Translations under genes and position numbers: made by a program
The notes under the pieces: generated by a model
What the model saw: the letters and a program-made list of their open reading frames with translations, nothing else
The model's database searches: none
Told to the model about the DNA's origin: nothing
Shown: in pieces, positions 27,101 through 34,549 of the stretch
How the letters are laid out: every line of letters begins with the position of its first letter
How positions within the stretch are numbered: the first letter of the stretch is position 1
NCBI GenBank assembly: GCA_910585155.1
Contig: CAJUEC010000011.1
Span: 1 to 64,000, forward strand
Length of the DNA stretch: 64,000 nucleotides
Reading direction: 5' to 3'
Source: an uncultured Oscillospiraceae bacterium
GTDB taxonomy: Bacteria > Bacillota > Clostridia > Oscillospirales > Oscillospiraceae

Positions 27101-27222
27101 GCGTAGCAATCGTCCGCGTTCAGCGCCGCAGCGGAAGCGGGATGCATACTCATCAGAAGCATAGCTACCGCGCAGAACAGGCAAAGGGATCTTTTCAAAA
27201 TCTGCCGGGTATGAATGCTCAT
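24166..27222 (-). CDS. Circularly permuted GH3 glycosidase, membrane-anchored (GH3-3, module B)
   Basis: A 1018-residue protein with a signal peptide ending near ASAAA and a C-terminal membrane helix plus KKTSNAH tail. Order: GH3 alpha/beta domain (EEEGAVLLKNTDQLLPL, GAILGGQVNPSGRLVDTW), fibronectin-III-like domain (RVTNTGETAGKNVVQLY), then the barrel (HRSPFGGRNLEYYSEDG, VKHMALNDNDTNR) with likely nucleophile Asp893 in LLITDGN. The lysine-histidine substrate motif is KHM rather than KHF. It leads an operon with a lipoprotein and an NCS2-like permease, behind a promoter carrying LytTR-type repeats. Confidence 0.88.
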   Translation of the reverse strand: MSIHTRQILKRSLCLFCAVAMLLMSMHPASAAALNADDCYAEGYDSSVALEEEGAVLLKNTDQLLPLASNARVTLLGSMSYNYMQGSGGGNTSNTVNMKDAFLEAGLDVNEAAWDWLEEQCGGAPRVKASDPSGLNDWTSCQGVHEFSIDVYHSGKSVLCAEGYTEYAIVTIGRSGGEGSSPNMDHDGDGSTLTGSTYLELNQDEKDLLEFCGANYDHTIVLVNSGAAMELGFLDEESYGVDACLWIGLPGASGMVGVGAILGGQVNPSGRLVDTWAYDVTTNPTYYNNDDNRYANADNQPFYQYEEGIYVGYRFFETADAQGYFDSEEFTAHVFKNGAASGYGQVVQFPFGYGLSYTTFSEEIVASDVRLEPHGSNSVTVRVTNTGETAGKNVVQLYMEAPYQSDTDSFGIKGVGLEKSKVVLIGFGKTDLLEAGQSQELTIAFDTDDLASFDNFGQGCYVLEAGTYKFNVQKDAHQWGEAGSTNAPSASLSAELSAPVIYDESGSVFGAVYAGARSSDAVTAKNAMDDVTAGDGSMLDGYLSRADFAGGMEVIMQHASDEEPNEMLRDSLEKALAQHGTEQYEYTYETYRNGSKTSLSKTIYAFGADMMPYARATPDGRAADSFPDPVWNQVYYVLEGEATESGLPMVVDTPPSTGGYHKLSVEDMTGVPIDTDEGFEIWEKLASMTSLKEAIEVQGNCGWMVPAVPSVGKPKQVALDGPAQAGGHNGATFFPCEVIIASTWNTGLAREMGVAYGRQDVLFGIGCAYAPAMNIHRSPFGGRNLEYYSEDGFLSGVIGGSVVSGIQSTGTSVFVKHMALNDNDTNRDGAVTWANEQAIREIYMRPYEISCKDYAANGIMASLNRIGISMFHFGMYEVMLRQEWDWQGLLITDGNCGSGDVYNNPLVMMSVRGATLGYGNYINMASTEAAFGDSTQYVYTRYALHEIMRHCLYQYCGAKGADEAGNTISGPVGVVTASVGIPTGAIVLGVLGLAAVATIAAVLVVRAGKKTSNAHSEL

Positions 27223-27354
27223 CGTTTTTATTCCTCCTATTTTGATTTTCGGCCGTTTGCAAAGAACATGGGACCGCCTTTTCTACGCTTCCACCTCCTC
27301 TCCTGCCAACCGTTTTTCCAAAGCTCCCTCTCCATCGGGAGCGTTTTCACCAGG

Positions 27355-27422
27355 AGTATAGCAGAAGGATTGTCTAATTTTGTCGTTTTTGCTCGAACGG
27401 TATCCCATTGTACCCAAACGGT
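27355..27422 (-). promoter_or_regulatory. Promoter of the GH3-3 operon with LytTR direct repeats
   Basis: Minus strand: ACCGTTTGG (27414-27422), 12 bp, then ACCGTTCGA (27393-27401); these fit the LytTR consensus (A/T)(A/C)(C/A)GTTN(A/G)(T/G) at 9/9 and 8/9. TATACT (27355-27360) is the -10 and no good -35 is present, as expected for activator dependence. Confidence 0.65.
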
Positions 27423-27433
27423 CAGAGCCACGC

Positions 27434-27470
27434 AAAAAGCCCCCAGACAAGCGTTCCGCTTGTCTGGGAG
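27434..27470 (-). terminator. Terminator of the module B two-component operon
   Basis: CCCAGACAAGCG pairs with CGCTTGTCTGGG around a 3-nt loop, with GGCTTTTTG on the minus strand. It separates the kinase gene from the GH3-3 promoter. Confidence 0.85.
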
Positions 27471-27486
27471 CCCTCAAAAGGCATGG

Positions 27487-28761
27487 CTAGGGGAGAGGAA
27501 TGGAGACCCGGAGAATGAACAGCTTCCGCTCCATATGGACTGACATCTGGCCCTTGTACTTCTCCGCTGTGGCGCGGATGCTCTTCAGCCCGAAGCCATG
27601 ATAGCCGTTCTGTTCCTTTGTAGTCGCCGGAAGCCCGTCCCGGAGATCTAGATCGCCCTCAAAGTAATTTTCAAATTGGAACAGGAGCAGACCGCTGCGC
27701 ATCCAGACGGACACCGCGATAACCCGCTTTTCCGGGTCCGGCAAATGGATTACGCTTTCAATGGCGTTGTCCAGCGCGTTGCCAAAAATGGCGTACACAT
27801 CCATGCTGTCCATAAACGCCAGCGGGCGACCGTCGGCAACACAGGTCATAGTGATCTGATGAGCCTCACAATAGAGGCTCTTCTCGGTCAGAACGGTATT
27901 CAGCACCTCATTCCCCGTCTCCAATGTGGAGTCGTAGATCTGAATAGAACTTTCCACCTGAGCGAGATACCGCTCCCGTGCCTCTTCCGGCACGATAGAG
28001 CGCAGGGCGGCCATCTGGTGCTTCAGATCGTGGCACTTTCGGTCGATCAGCTCGATGGTCTCCTTCGTCATCTGATACTGTTCCTTCTGCTGGAGCAGCA
28101 GCATCTGGTGCAGGCTGACCTCCTGCTCCAGGCGGAAGCGTTTGATATAGCTGACCTCTCCATTGAGGATAAATAGGCAGCAGGACAGGGCATATAGGTG
28201 ACAGATGATATACATGGGGCGCGCCTGCTCCACATAAGCCCTCTGAGCCGCCGTACTGAGGATCAGCACCACCGAGAGCACGACAGCCATGGAACGGAGC
28301 GAGTGTCTGGCATTCCTGGTATAGCGCCCACCGTCCGCCATCTTTCTGGCAAAAAAGAAGTAGAGCGCCGCCAAAATCAGCGCGCTGAGCAGAATCATGG
28401 ACAGCGTGGGCAGCGGCGGATCCTCACTGTGCGGAACATTCAGCAAATACATGCCCACCTCCCGGACAGTGTAGCAGATATGCTGGGACGCATAGGCGCA
28501 GGCGGCGCCGTACAGCGCGTCCTGCAGAGAGACGGCAAAGCACAGCCACGCCCAGCCCGCGGCAACCAGCACCCGTAAAATCAGAGTCACGCTCGCCCGC
28601 GGGAAAACGAAGCACAATATTAAACACACCGCTGCCCCTGGGATGGCCCGGAGCCAAAAACCCCTGCGGCGGGCCAAGGGAACAGAGAACACAACGCAGC
28701 CCAGCAGCAGTTCAATCATAAAGTGCGTCCGGAAATAGAACACCTCAAATCCTTCCATCAC
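27487..28761 (-). CDS. GHKL sensor histidine kinase, AgrC-like (module B)
   Basis: A 424-residue kinase, paralogous to the one at 17382. About six membrane helices occupy residues 10-215. The phospho-acceptor motif is KCHDLKHQMAAL, the N-box NALDNAIESV, and the C-terminal GFGLKSIRATAEKYKG resembles GFGMKSIKMLVQKYGG of the module A kinase. Its ATG overlaps the response regulator stop by 4 nt, so the pair is translationally coupled. The membrane half differs from its paralog, implying a different signal. Confidence 0.87.
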   Translation of the reverse strand: MMEGFEVFYFRTHFMIELLLGCVVFSVPLARRRGFWLRAIPGAAVCLILCFVFPRASVTLILRVLVAAGWAWLCFAVSLQDALYGAACAYASQHICYTVREVGMYLLNVPHSEDPPLPTLSMILLSALILAALYFFFARKMADGGRYTRNARHSLRSMAVVLSVVLILSTAAQRAYVEQARPMYIICHLYALSCCLFILNGEVSYIKRFRLEQEVSLHQMLLLQQKEQYQMTKETIELIDRKCHDLKHQMAALRSIVPEEARERYLAQVESSIQIYDSTLETGNEVLNTVLTEKSLYCEAHQITMTCVADGRPLAFMDSMDVYAIFGNALDNAIESVIHLPDPEKRVIAVSVWMRSGLLLFQFENYFEGDLDLRDGLPATTKEQNGYHGFGLKSIRATAEKYKGQMSVHMERKLFILRVSIPLP

Positions 28762-29468
28762 TGTCCCCCTCCCCCGTAATAATCTGTGACGCTCAGCAAA
28801 AATTCCGCCCTCCTGCGGCGGGAAATCAGAAGCTCATCCCTCCCCACCAGTACAGTGTTTCCTTTGATTCGAGTGATGTTCCTCAAATTCACCAGGTACC
28901 CTTTGTTGCAGCGGGCGAAGTGGACGTCTGCCAGCCTCCGCTCCATATCGGCAAGGGTTCCCGCCATCACATACGTCTCCCCCAGTGTGTGTATGTGAAG
29001 CCGATGGCTGATCACCTCAATATAAAGGATTTCCCCGGTGGAGAGCCGCACCAGTCCGTCCTCGGTGGATACCACCAAGCACTCCTGCCGCCTGCTCCGG
29101 AGAATGGACGCCACCTTGTCCATTTTCAAAGAGAAGGCAAAATAATTGATGGGCTTCAGCACAAAGTCCAGCGCGTTCACCTCATAGCCCTTAATGGCAT
29201 ACCGGGCCATGTTTGTAATAAAGATCATGATAACTTCTGGGTCTGTCCTGCGGATCTCCCTTGCCGCCGCCATCCCGTCCAGCCGGGGCATCTCGATGTC
29301 AAGCAAAAGGACGTCGAACACCGGGCGGTACTGCTCCACGACCGCCATGCCGTCTGGGTAGACGGCCACCTCAATATCCTCTCCGGAGCTTTTCTGATAG
29401 CGGGACAGGTACTCCCGAAGCTGCTGGACACAGCTCAGGTCGTCCTCCACGATGGCCACACGGATCAC
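28758..29468 (-). CDS. LytTR response regulator (module B)
   Basis: A 236-residue protein with a receiver (VEDDLSC; phospho-acceptor Asp in LLLDIEMP) and C-terminal LytTR domain (FARCNKGYLVNLRNITRIKG). It starts with GTG after GGAGGTG. It probably activates the GH3-3 operon, whose promoter has the repeats expected for this family. Its own promoter has a different inverted repeat rather than LytTR boxes. Confidence 0.9.
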   Translation of the reverse strand: MIRVAIVEDDLSCVQQLREYLSRYQKSSGEDIEVAVYPDGMAVVEQYRPVFDVLLLDIEMPRLDGMAAAREIRRTDPEVIMIFITNMARYAIKGYEVNALDFVLKPINYFAFSLKMDKVASILRSRRQECLVVSTEDGLVRLSTGEILYIEVISHRLHIHTLGETYVMAGTLADMERRLADVHFARCNKGYLVNLRNITRIKGNTVLVGRDELLISRRRRAEFLLSVTDYYGGGGQ

Positions 29469-29558
29469 TCAAACACCTCCTATATCAAGCAGCTTTCCCC
29501 ATATTGCAGCCAAGCAGGCTTCAAAAGGCTGCACATTCAGCCTTACCCTCCACCTCAC

Positions 29559-29618
29559 AGTGAACAAAGGCGAACAATTCACTCTGTTCACTATAACATT
29601 CCGCTGTTTTTGTTTCAA
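29559..29618 (-). promoter_or_regulatory. Promoter of the module B regulator with an inverted repeat over the start site
   Basis: Minus strand: TTGAAA (29613-29618), 17-bp spacer, TATAGT (29590-29595). AGTGAACA (29559-29566) and TGTTCACT (29585-29592) form a perfect inverted repeat overlapping the -10 and start, so it may be a repressor site or a leader hairpin. The remaining 90 bp to the GTG hold nothing clear. Confidence 0.55.
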
Positions 29619-29782
29619 TAAAAATCTACATGCCAAAGGGCGGCGCCACCTTCCCCCTCTTGTCCCTGATTTTCGGCTTTCTTCCGGCACCGCGCGGGAG
29701 GAGCGCGGTTTGGACGTTTCAATATGTTTCAAGCAAGACCCGCACGCAAGCACATGCTCCATCAAAATGAAGGAGGTTCAGA

Positions 29783-31420
29783 ATGATGAAAAAGGGGTCG
29801 TGTTCTCTGGAAGAGTGGTGCAAAAAAATGAACAGGCCGGAGCTGTTGGCGCTGTATGACCGGCAGGCAAATCCGCTTCCCCCGTCGGAGGTGCCCTTTT
29901 CCTCAGGAAAGCACTATAAGTTTCGATGCCCCGTCTGCAATATCCCCTGGGCACATGCGCCAAACAAACTGAACCGTTTGAAAACCTCCAGCTACAATGT
30001 CATCAAACAGCGAAATGAGGTCACCTGCTGTCCTTATTGCACTGGAAGGCGTCCATCTCATTTCTACAATCTCTCGCGGGTCATTCCGAAGGCAGCCCAA
30101 TGGTGGGATCCTGAGCGCAATTCCATCTCCATGGACACCGTTCTCCCATCCTCCCACCAGACCTTCTATTTGAAATGCCCAAAGTGCGACTATCAGCTGC
30201 CCAGACCAGTTCGGATCGGGGATCGCAGCGGGATACTTCGCTGCCCGATCTGTGGAGATGGGAGAAACACGGAGGTAACAGACGCCAACTGTCTGAAGTC
30301 CACATATCCCCAGATTGCCGGTGAATTGGACGATGCCCGCAACGGAGGAATCACCGGAAGCATGATTCTCCCATCCTTTTCTGAAAAGCTCTGGTTTATA
30401 TGCCCCTACGGACACCATTACAGAGCCCGGGTATCCAACCGCACTTATCTCAACCGGGGATGCTCAATCTGCAATCAGCAAAAACAGACCTCCTTCGCGG
30501 AGCAGGCATTTCGATTCTACCTTCAAAAATGCGCTCCGGACATTCAAAGCTGCCAAGACGATCCATGTACGGGGAAAAGCGTGGATATCCTTCTATCCGC
30601 TCAAAAAACGGCTATTGAATTCAACAGCTTATATTACCACACTACCGTCAATAAACGCCGGCGCCTCTCCACGGACCTGGACAAGGTGTATTCCTTGGCG
30701 CAGTACTACCGCGTCTATGTCATCGCTGAGGAGGGCGCCCAGCTGCCTCTTCGGCCCCACCCTCTGGTTCAACCGATTTCCGTTCCCGTTTTTATGATGA
30801 GCCGTGCGGTTTGCCGCAGATACGACGGCGTAATTTTGGAACTGCTACAGTCCCTGTTCCCCAACCGGGACATCTATCCCAACATCAATATTATGCGGGA
30901 TCAGCTTCTAATTTTGCAGCAGTACATTCAGACTCCAGTGAGAAACAGCTTTGAGGCCCAGTACCCGCTGCTTGCCCAGGACTGGCATCCGACCCTGAAC
31001 GGTTTGCTGACGCCCAGCATGTTCGCCCCTACCGTCTGGTACAAATTTTATTGGATTTGCCGAAATTGCGGAAGGCCCTATCAAATGAGTATGGGAAACC
31101 GCACCAAGGTCAACCCCGATACCTGCCCTTTTTGCTGCCACAAAAGCCGCTATAAAAGCCCCTTCCTCTCCGAAACCTACCCCTTCCTCAAAAGCTTTTG
31201 GAGCACGACGCTGAACTCCATACCGTTTTCACAAATGGCGGTGGCGTCTGAACAATTCGGCGTATTCGAATTGCTGGACGGCCGAATTGTCTCAGTTCGA
31301 ATTTGTGACCTTTCCGCCTGGCTGTACAGACATCCTGACCGCAGCGCGGAAGAGTATCTGACCCGTTGCTGGGAGAAGTCCCGACAATCGTTTTGTACAA
31401 CGGACACAGCAGGCATATAA
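29783..31420 (+). CDS. Multi-zinc-ribbon protein with Vsr/EDxHD-like nuclease core
   Basis: A 545-residue protein. Zinc-ribbon/treble-clef units recur: CPVC, CCPYC, CPKC, CPIC, CSIC, CRNC, CPFCC, each near a YKF/FYL..CP pattern, as in the DUF4379-type probable zinc-ribbon family. The middle (residues about 236-330) looks like a Vsr-related PD-(D/E)XK fold: Glu240 in SFAEQAF, Asp268 in SVDILL, Glu279-x-Asn281 in AIEFN and His286 in YYH. Phage and Vsr-like enzymes have IEYNGxYWH here. It is probably a DNA-binding endonuclease. The start follows AGGAGG. No methylase or partner gene is adjacent. Confidence 0.6.
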   Translation: MMKKGSCSLEEWCKKMNRPELLALYDRQANPLPPSEVPFSSGKHYKFRCPVCNIPWAHAPNKLNRLKTSSYNVIKQRNEVTCCPYCTGRRPSHFYNLSRVIPKAAQWWDPERNSISMDTVLPSSHQTFYLKCPKCDYQLPRPVRIGDRSGILRCPICGDGRNTEVTDANCLKSTYPQIAGELDDARNGGITGSMILPSFSEKLWFICPYGHHYRARVSNRTYLNRGCSICNQQKQTSFAEQAFRFYLQKCAPDIQSCQDDPCTGKSVDILLSAQKTAIEFNSLYYHTTVNKRRRLSTDLDKVYSLAQYYRVYVIAEEGAQLPLRPHPLVQPISVPVFMMSRAVCRRYDGVILELLQSLFPNRDIYPNINIMRDQLLILQQYIQTPVRNSFEAQYPLLAQDWHPTLNGLLTPSMFAPTVWYKFYWICRNCGRPYQMSMGNRTKVNPDTCPFCCHKSRYKSPFLSETYPFLKSFWSTTLNSIPFSQMAVASEQFGVFELLDGRIVSVRICDLSAWLYRHPDRSAEEYLTRCWEKSRQSFCTTDTAGI

Positions 31421-31470
31421 TCTCCCCCTGGTGTGTACCTATAAATCAGCCCCTGAGCGCCATCGCGGCC

Positions 31471-31497
31471 CCATCCGCCCCTGTCCGAGCGGGATGG
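31471..31497 (+). terminator. Weak terminator-like hairpin
   Basis: CCATCCGC pairs with GCGGGATGG (one bulge), followed by TGCTTTAT. It lies 50 bp after the nuclease-like gene. Confidence 0.4.
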
Positions 31498-31550
31498 TGC
31501 TTTATGCCCCTTCCATGGACTGGAAATCCGCTCAGAACAGAAATGCAGGC

Positions 31551-31580
31551 TTGATTTTCCCGTAGTTATCATTTTAGAAT
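31551..31580 (+). promoter_or_regulatory. Promoter of the receiver/hybrid-kinase operon
   Basis: TTGATT (31551-31556) and TAGAAT (31575-31580) are spaced by 18 bp, about 50 nt before the ATG at 31633. Confidence 0.4.
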
Positions 31581-31632
31581 AGGTTTTATGGGGCTTCGGA
31601 AACGCCCGGCAGTAAAACAGGGAGGCAATCGC

Positions 31633-31995
31633 ATGAAAAAACGTATCTTAGTGGTGGATGACGACACCATGAATCTGTCGAGGACTAAGATCATCCTGGG
31701 CAAGGAATATGACGTGCTTCTGGCCGACTCGGGGATTGAGGCCCTGGTCAAGCTGAGGGGCGAGAAGGTCGATATGGTCCTTCTGGACATCGATATGCCG
31801 GGGATGAACGGCATCGAGACCTTTAAGCGCATGAAGGAATTTGCCACAGACATCCCCGTCATCTTCCTGACGGCGTCAGGGCTGGAGGAGGACGTCCACA
31901 ACGCGATCAAGCTGGGCGCGGTGAACTATTTGAAAAAGCCCTTCCGCCCCCAGGACCTGATTCAGCGGATCACCCAGGAGTTTGAAAAAGCATGA
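31633..31995 (+). CDS. Stand-alone response regulator receiver (CheY-like)
   Basis: A 120-residue single receiver domain: acidic pocket VVDDD, phospho-acceptor Asp in LLDIDMPG, Thr/Lys signature (FLTAS, LKKPF). The ATG at 31633 follows GGAGG; the upstream extension in the same frame lacks a site. Having no output domain, it probably acts as a phosphorelay shuttle or protein-interaction switch with the hybrid kinase that overlaps it by 4 nt (ATGA). Confidence 0.88.
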   Translation: MKKRILVVDDDTMNLSRTKIILGKEYDVLLADSGIEALVKLRGEKVDMVLLDIDMPGMNGIETFKRMKEFATDIPVIFLTASGLEEDVHNAIKLGAVNYLKKPFRPQDLIQRITQEFEKA

Positions 31996-34496
31996 GGGCG
32001 GACGAACAGACAAGCCAGCACCTGCTGCTGGCTGTCATCACCACGGTATTCAGCGCGATGCTGAGCCTGATCACAGTCTTCATGGCGTGGGAATTCTGGA
32101 TGGTCCCGCTGATGGCGGCGGGCTGCTTCAGCGCTTGGTTTCTGCACATCGCAAAGCTTGGGTCAAATACGCTCTACGAAAATATATGCGCTGGACTGAT
32201 GCTCACCGAATTTTTCTTTTTCGGTGTGCATGAATCCAGTCTTTTTGATGTCCCCGCCGTGGCCTGCGTTCTGATTCTGGCGCTGTTCATGCTGAACAAG
32301 AAGTGGGTTCTCTACGTGGCGGCGCTTTTGTACACGCTGACCCTGATGTACCACGGGTTCATCCTGCGCACCATCTCCCTGCAGATGGAGCGCAGGGACC
32401 TGTTTGGCCTGGGTCTCGGCGCGGTTGTGACCTTTGGCGGAGTGGCGCTGGCCATATACTGGATCAACCGACGGAACGTGCAGCGGCAGTGGTATGAGCG
32501 CGTATTTGCGGAGCTGGAGTCCGCGGGAAAGCAAAACGCCGTCTTCCTGTCAAACGTATCCCATGAGCTGCGCACGCCCATCAATATGGTGATCGGAATC
32601 AGCGAGGTGGCCCTTGGAAAGGAGCTTTCCCCGGATATCCGCTCGGATATGACCTCCATAAAGATGGCGGGCAAGCGCCTGTCCAGCCAGATCAACAACA
32701 TGCTGGACTACACGGAAATTGTGGAGGGCACCCTGACCCCCGCCAAAAAAGAGTACATGATTACCTCGGTGCTGAACGACGTCATCACCATGACTGCCCT
32801 GCAGAGCAACCGGCAGCACCTGGAGCTGGTGTTTGACATTGATCCCAGGGTGCCGGCGGTCCTCGTCGGGGACGCGGAGAAAATCTCCCACGTGCTCAAA
32901 ATCCTGGTGGAGAACTCCATCAAATTCACGGAGGAGGGCGGCATAAACGTCCGCATCAACTACCGCCAGGAGCACTACGGCATCAACCTGATCGTCAACA
33001 TCCGGGACACCGGCATCGGCATGACAAGCTCCCAGCTGTCGCAGATGTATGATGTCTTTTACCAGGCGGATTCCGGGAGCAGCCGGCTGGCTGGCGGGCT
33101 CGGTCTCGGCCTTCCCATCGCCCAGGGGCTTCTCAATGCCATGGGCGGCTTTGTTCATTTCTCCAGCGCGGAGCAGCAGGGCTTGTCCGCCCACATCGTA
33201 ATCCCCCAGGGCGTGGCGGACGAGCGGCCCTGCATCACGCTCAACCACCCCGAACAGCTGTGCATCGCCTGCTATTTCAAGCCGGAAAAGTACACCTGCG
33301 ACGACGTCCGGGAGTACTACGACGGGCTGATCCTCAATCTGATGGAGGGGCTGGGCATTCGAGGGTACCAGGCCCATAATTTTGACGGCTTCCTGAAATT
33401 GCGGCGCAAGCACGAGCTGACCCACGTGTTCATCGCCCAGACGGAATATGAGGAAAACCCGGCGTATTATGAGGAGCTGGCGGAGACCCTCCGGGTGGTT
33501 ATCATCGCAGAGCGGGAATTTAACCTGAACCGAGGAAGCCGGCTGCTGCTGATCCATAAGCCCTTCTCCGCCCTCTCCGTGGCGAACCTGCTCAACGGGG
33601 AGACGGGGGAGCGCGGATTCGCGGAGGACCAGGCGGTGGGCCGGAAGCCCTTCACCTGCGTGGACGTCCGGGCCCTGGCGGTGGACGACGAGGAGATGAA
33701 CCTGGTGGTCGCCAAGGGCATTCTGGGCAGCTACGGGATCAAGGTAGACACCTGCCTGAGCGGACGGGAGGCGGTGGCCCAGTGCGGCGGCGTCTCCTAC
33801 GACATCATTTTCCTGGATCACATGATGCCGGGCTTTGACGGCGTGGAGACGCTGAAAAAAATCCGCGAGCTCCGAAACGGCATGTATCAGGATCTGCCCA
33901 TCGTCGCGCTGACCGCCAACACCGTCAGCGGCGCGCGGGAGATGTTCCGCAGCGAGGGCTTTACCGAATTCGTCCCCAAGCCCATTGAGCGCACGGTACT
34001 GGAGCGGGTGCTGCGAAAGGTGCTGCCCAAGAGCTGCATCCAGTACAGTGCCCGGCCTGCGGGCAAGGACACACCCCCGGAGGGCGTCCAGGCCCTCCCG
34101 GCGGAGGAGGCTGTGCCGCCGGAGGACGGGGCCGGCCAGACGACGCTTCCCTATGATCTGCTCACCCAGGCCGGCGTCAACACGGAGCTGGGGCTGGACT
34201 ATTGCGCCGGGGACGAGAGCTTTTACCGGGAGATGCTGCGGATGTTCTGCGCCCAGGGCGCGGACAAGCGGGCGGAGATCGTCTCGCTGTATGAGAGCGC
34301 CAACTGGACTGACTACGCGGTCAAGGTCCACGCGCTGAAGAGCACCTCCCTGACCATCGGCGCGGAGGCGCTCTCCGCCCAGGCGAAGGAGCTGGAGCTG
34401 GCGGGAAAACGGGGCGACGCCGGCTTCATCCAGGCGCATCACGCCGCGCTGCTGCGCGCCCACGAGGAGCTGTGCAGGCGCATCGCCGGGCTGTAA
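31992..34496 (+). CDS. Hybrid sensor histidine kinase with receiver and HPt domains
   Basis: An 834-residue protein. Five to six membrane helices lie in residues 8-165. HisKA (SHELRTPIN, His191) and HATPase (N-box LVENSIKF; G-box GGLGLGLPIA) follow. A poorly conserved region (400-550) may be a degenerate receiver. A canonical receiver has Asp609 in FLDHMMPGFDG, and a C-terminal HPt domain has His780 in VHALKST. All steps of a phosphorelay sit on one chain, with the stand-alone receiver as the likely final acceptor. The periplasmic face is minimal, suggesting a membrane-borne signal. Confidence 0.9.
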   Translation: MRADEQTSQHLLLAVITTVFSAMLSLITVFMAWEFWMVPLMAAGCFSAWFLHIAKLGSNTLYENICAGLMLTEFFFFGVHESSLFDVPAVACVLILALFMLNKKWVLYVAALLYTLTLMYHGFILRTISLQMERRDLFGLGLGAVVTFGGVALAIYWINRRNVQRQWYERVFAELESAGKQNAVFLSNVSHELRTPINMVIGISEVALGKELSPDIRSDMTSIKMAGKRLSSQINNMLDYTEIVEGTLTPAKKEYMITSVLNDVITMTALQSNRQHLELVFDIDPRVPAVLVGDAEKISHVLKILVENSIKFTEEGGINVRINYRQEHYGINLIVNIRDTGIGMTSSQLSQMYDVFYQADSGSSRLAGGLGLGLPIAQGLLNAMGGFVHFSSAEQQGLSAHIVIPQGVADERPCITLNHPEQLCIACYFKPEKYTCDDVREYYDGLILNLMEGLGIRGYQAHNFDGFLKLRRKHELTHVFIAQTEYEENPAYYEELAETLRVVIIAEREFNLNRGSRLLLIHKPFSALSVANLLNGETGERGFAEDQAVGRKPFTCVDVRALAVDDEEMNLVVAKGILGSYGIKVDTCLSGREAVAQCGGVSYDIIFLDHMMPGFDGVETLKKIRELRNGMYQDLPIVALTANTVSGAREMFRSEGFTEFVPKPIERTVLERVLRKVLPKSCIQYSARPAGKDTPPEGVQALPAEEAVPPEDGAGQTTLPYDLLTQAGVNTELGLDYCAGDESFYREMLRMFCAQGADKRAEIVSLYESANWTDYAVKVHALKSTSLTIGAEALSAQAKELELAGKRGDAGFIQAHHAALLRAHEELCRRIAGL

Positions 34497-34549
34497 CGGC
34501 CTCATCCCTCTCCCTGAAAATTGTCGTGTTCTGAGGAGTGTAACACATC

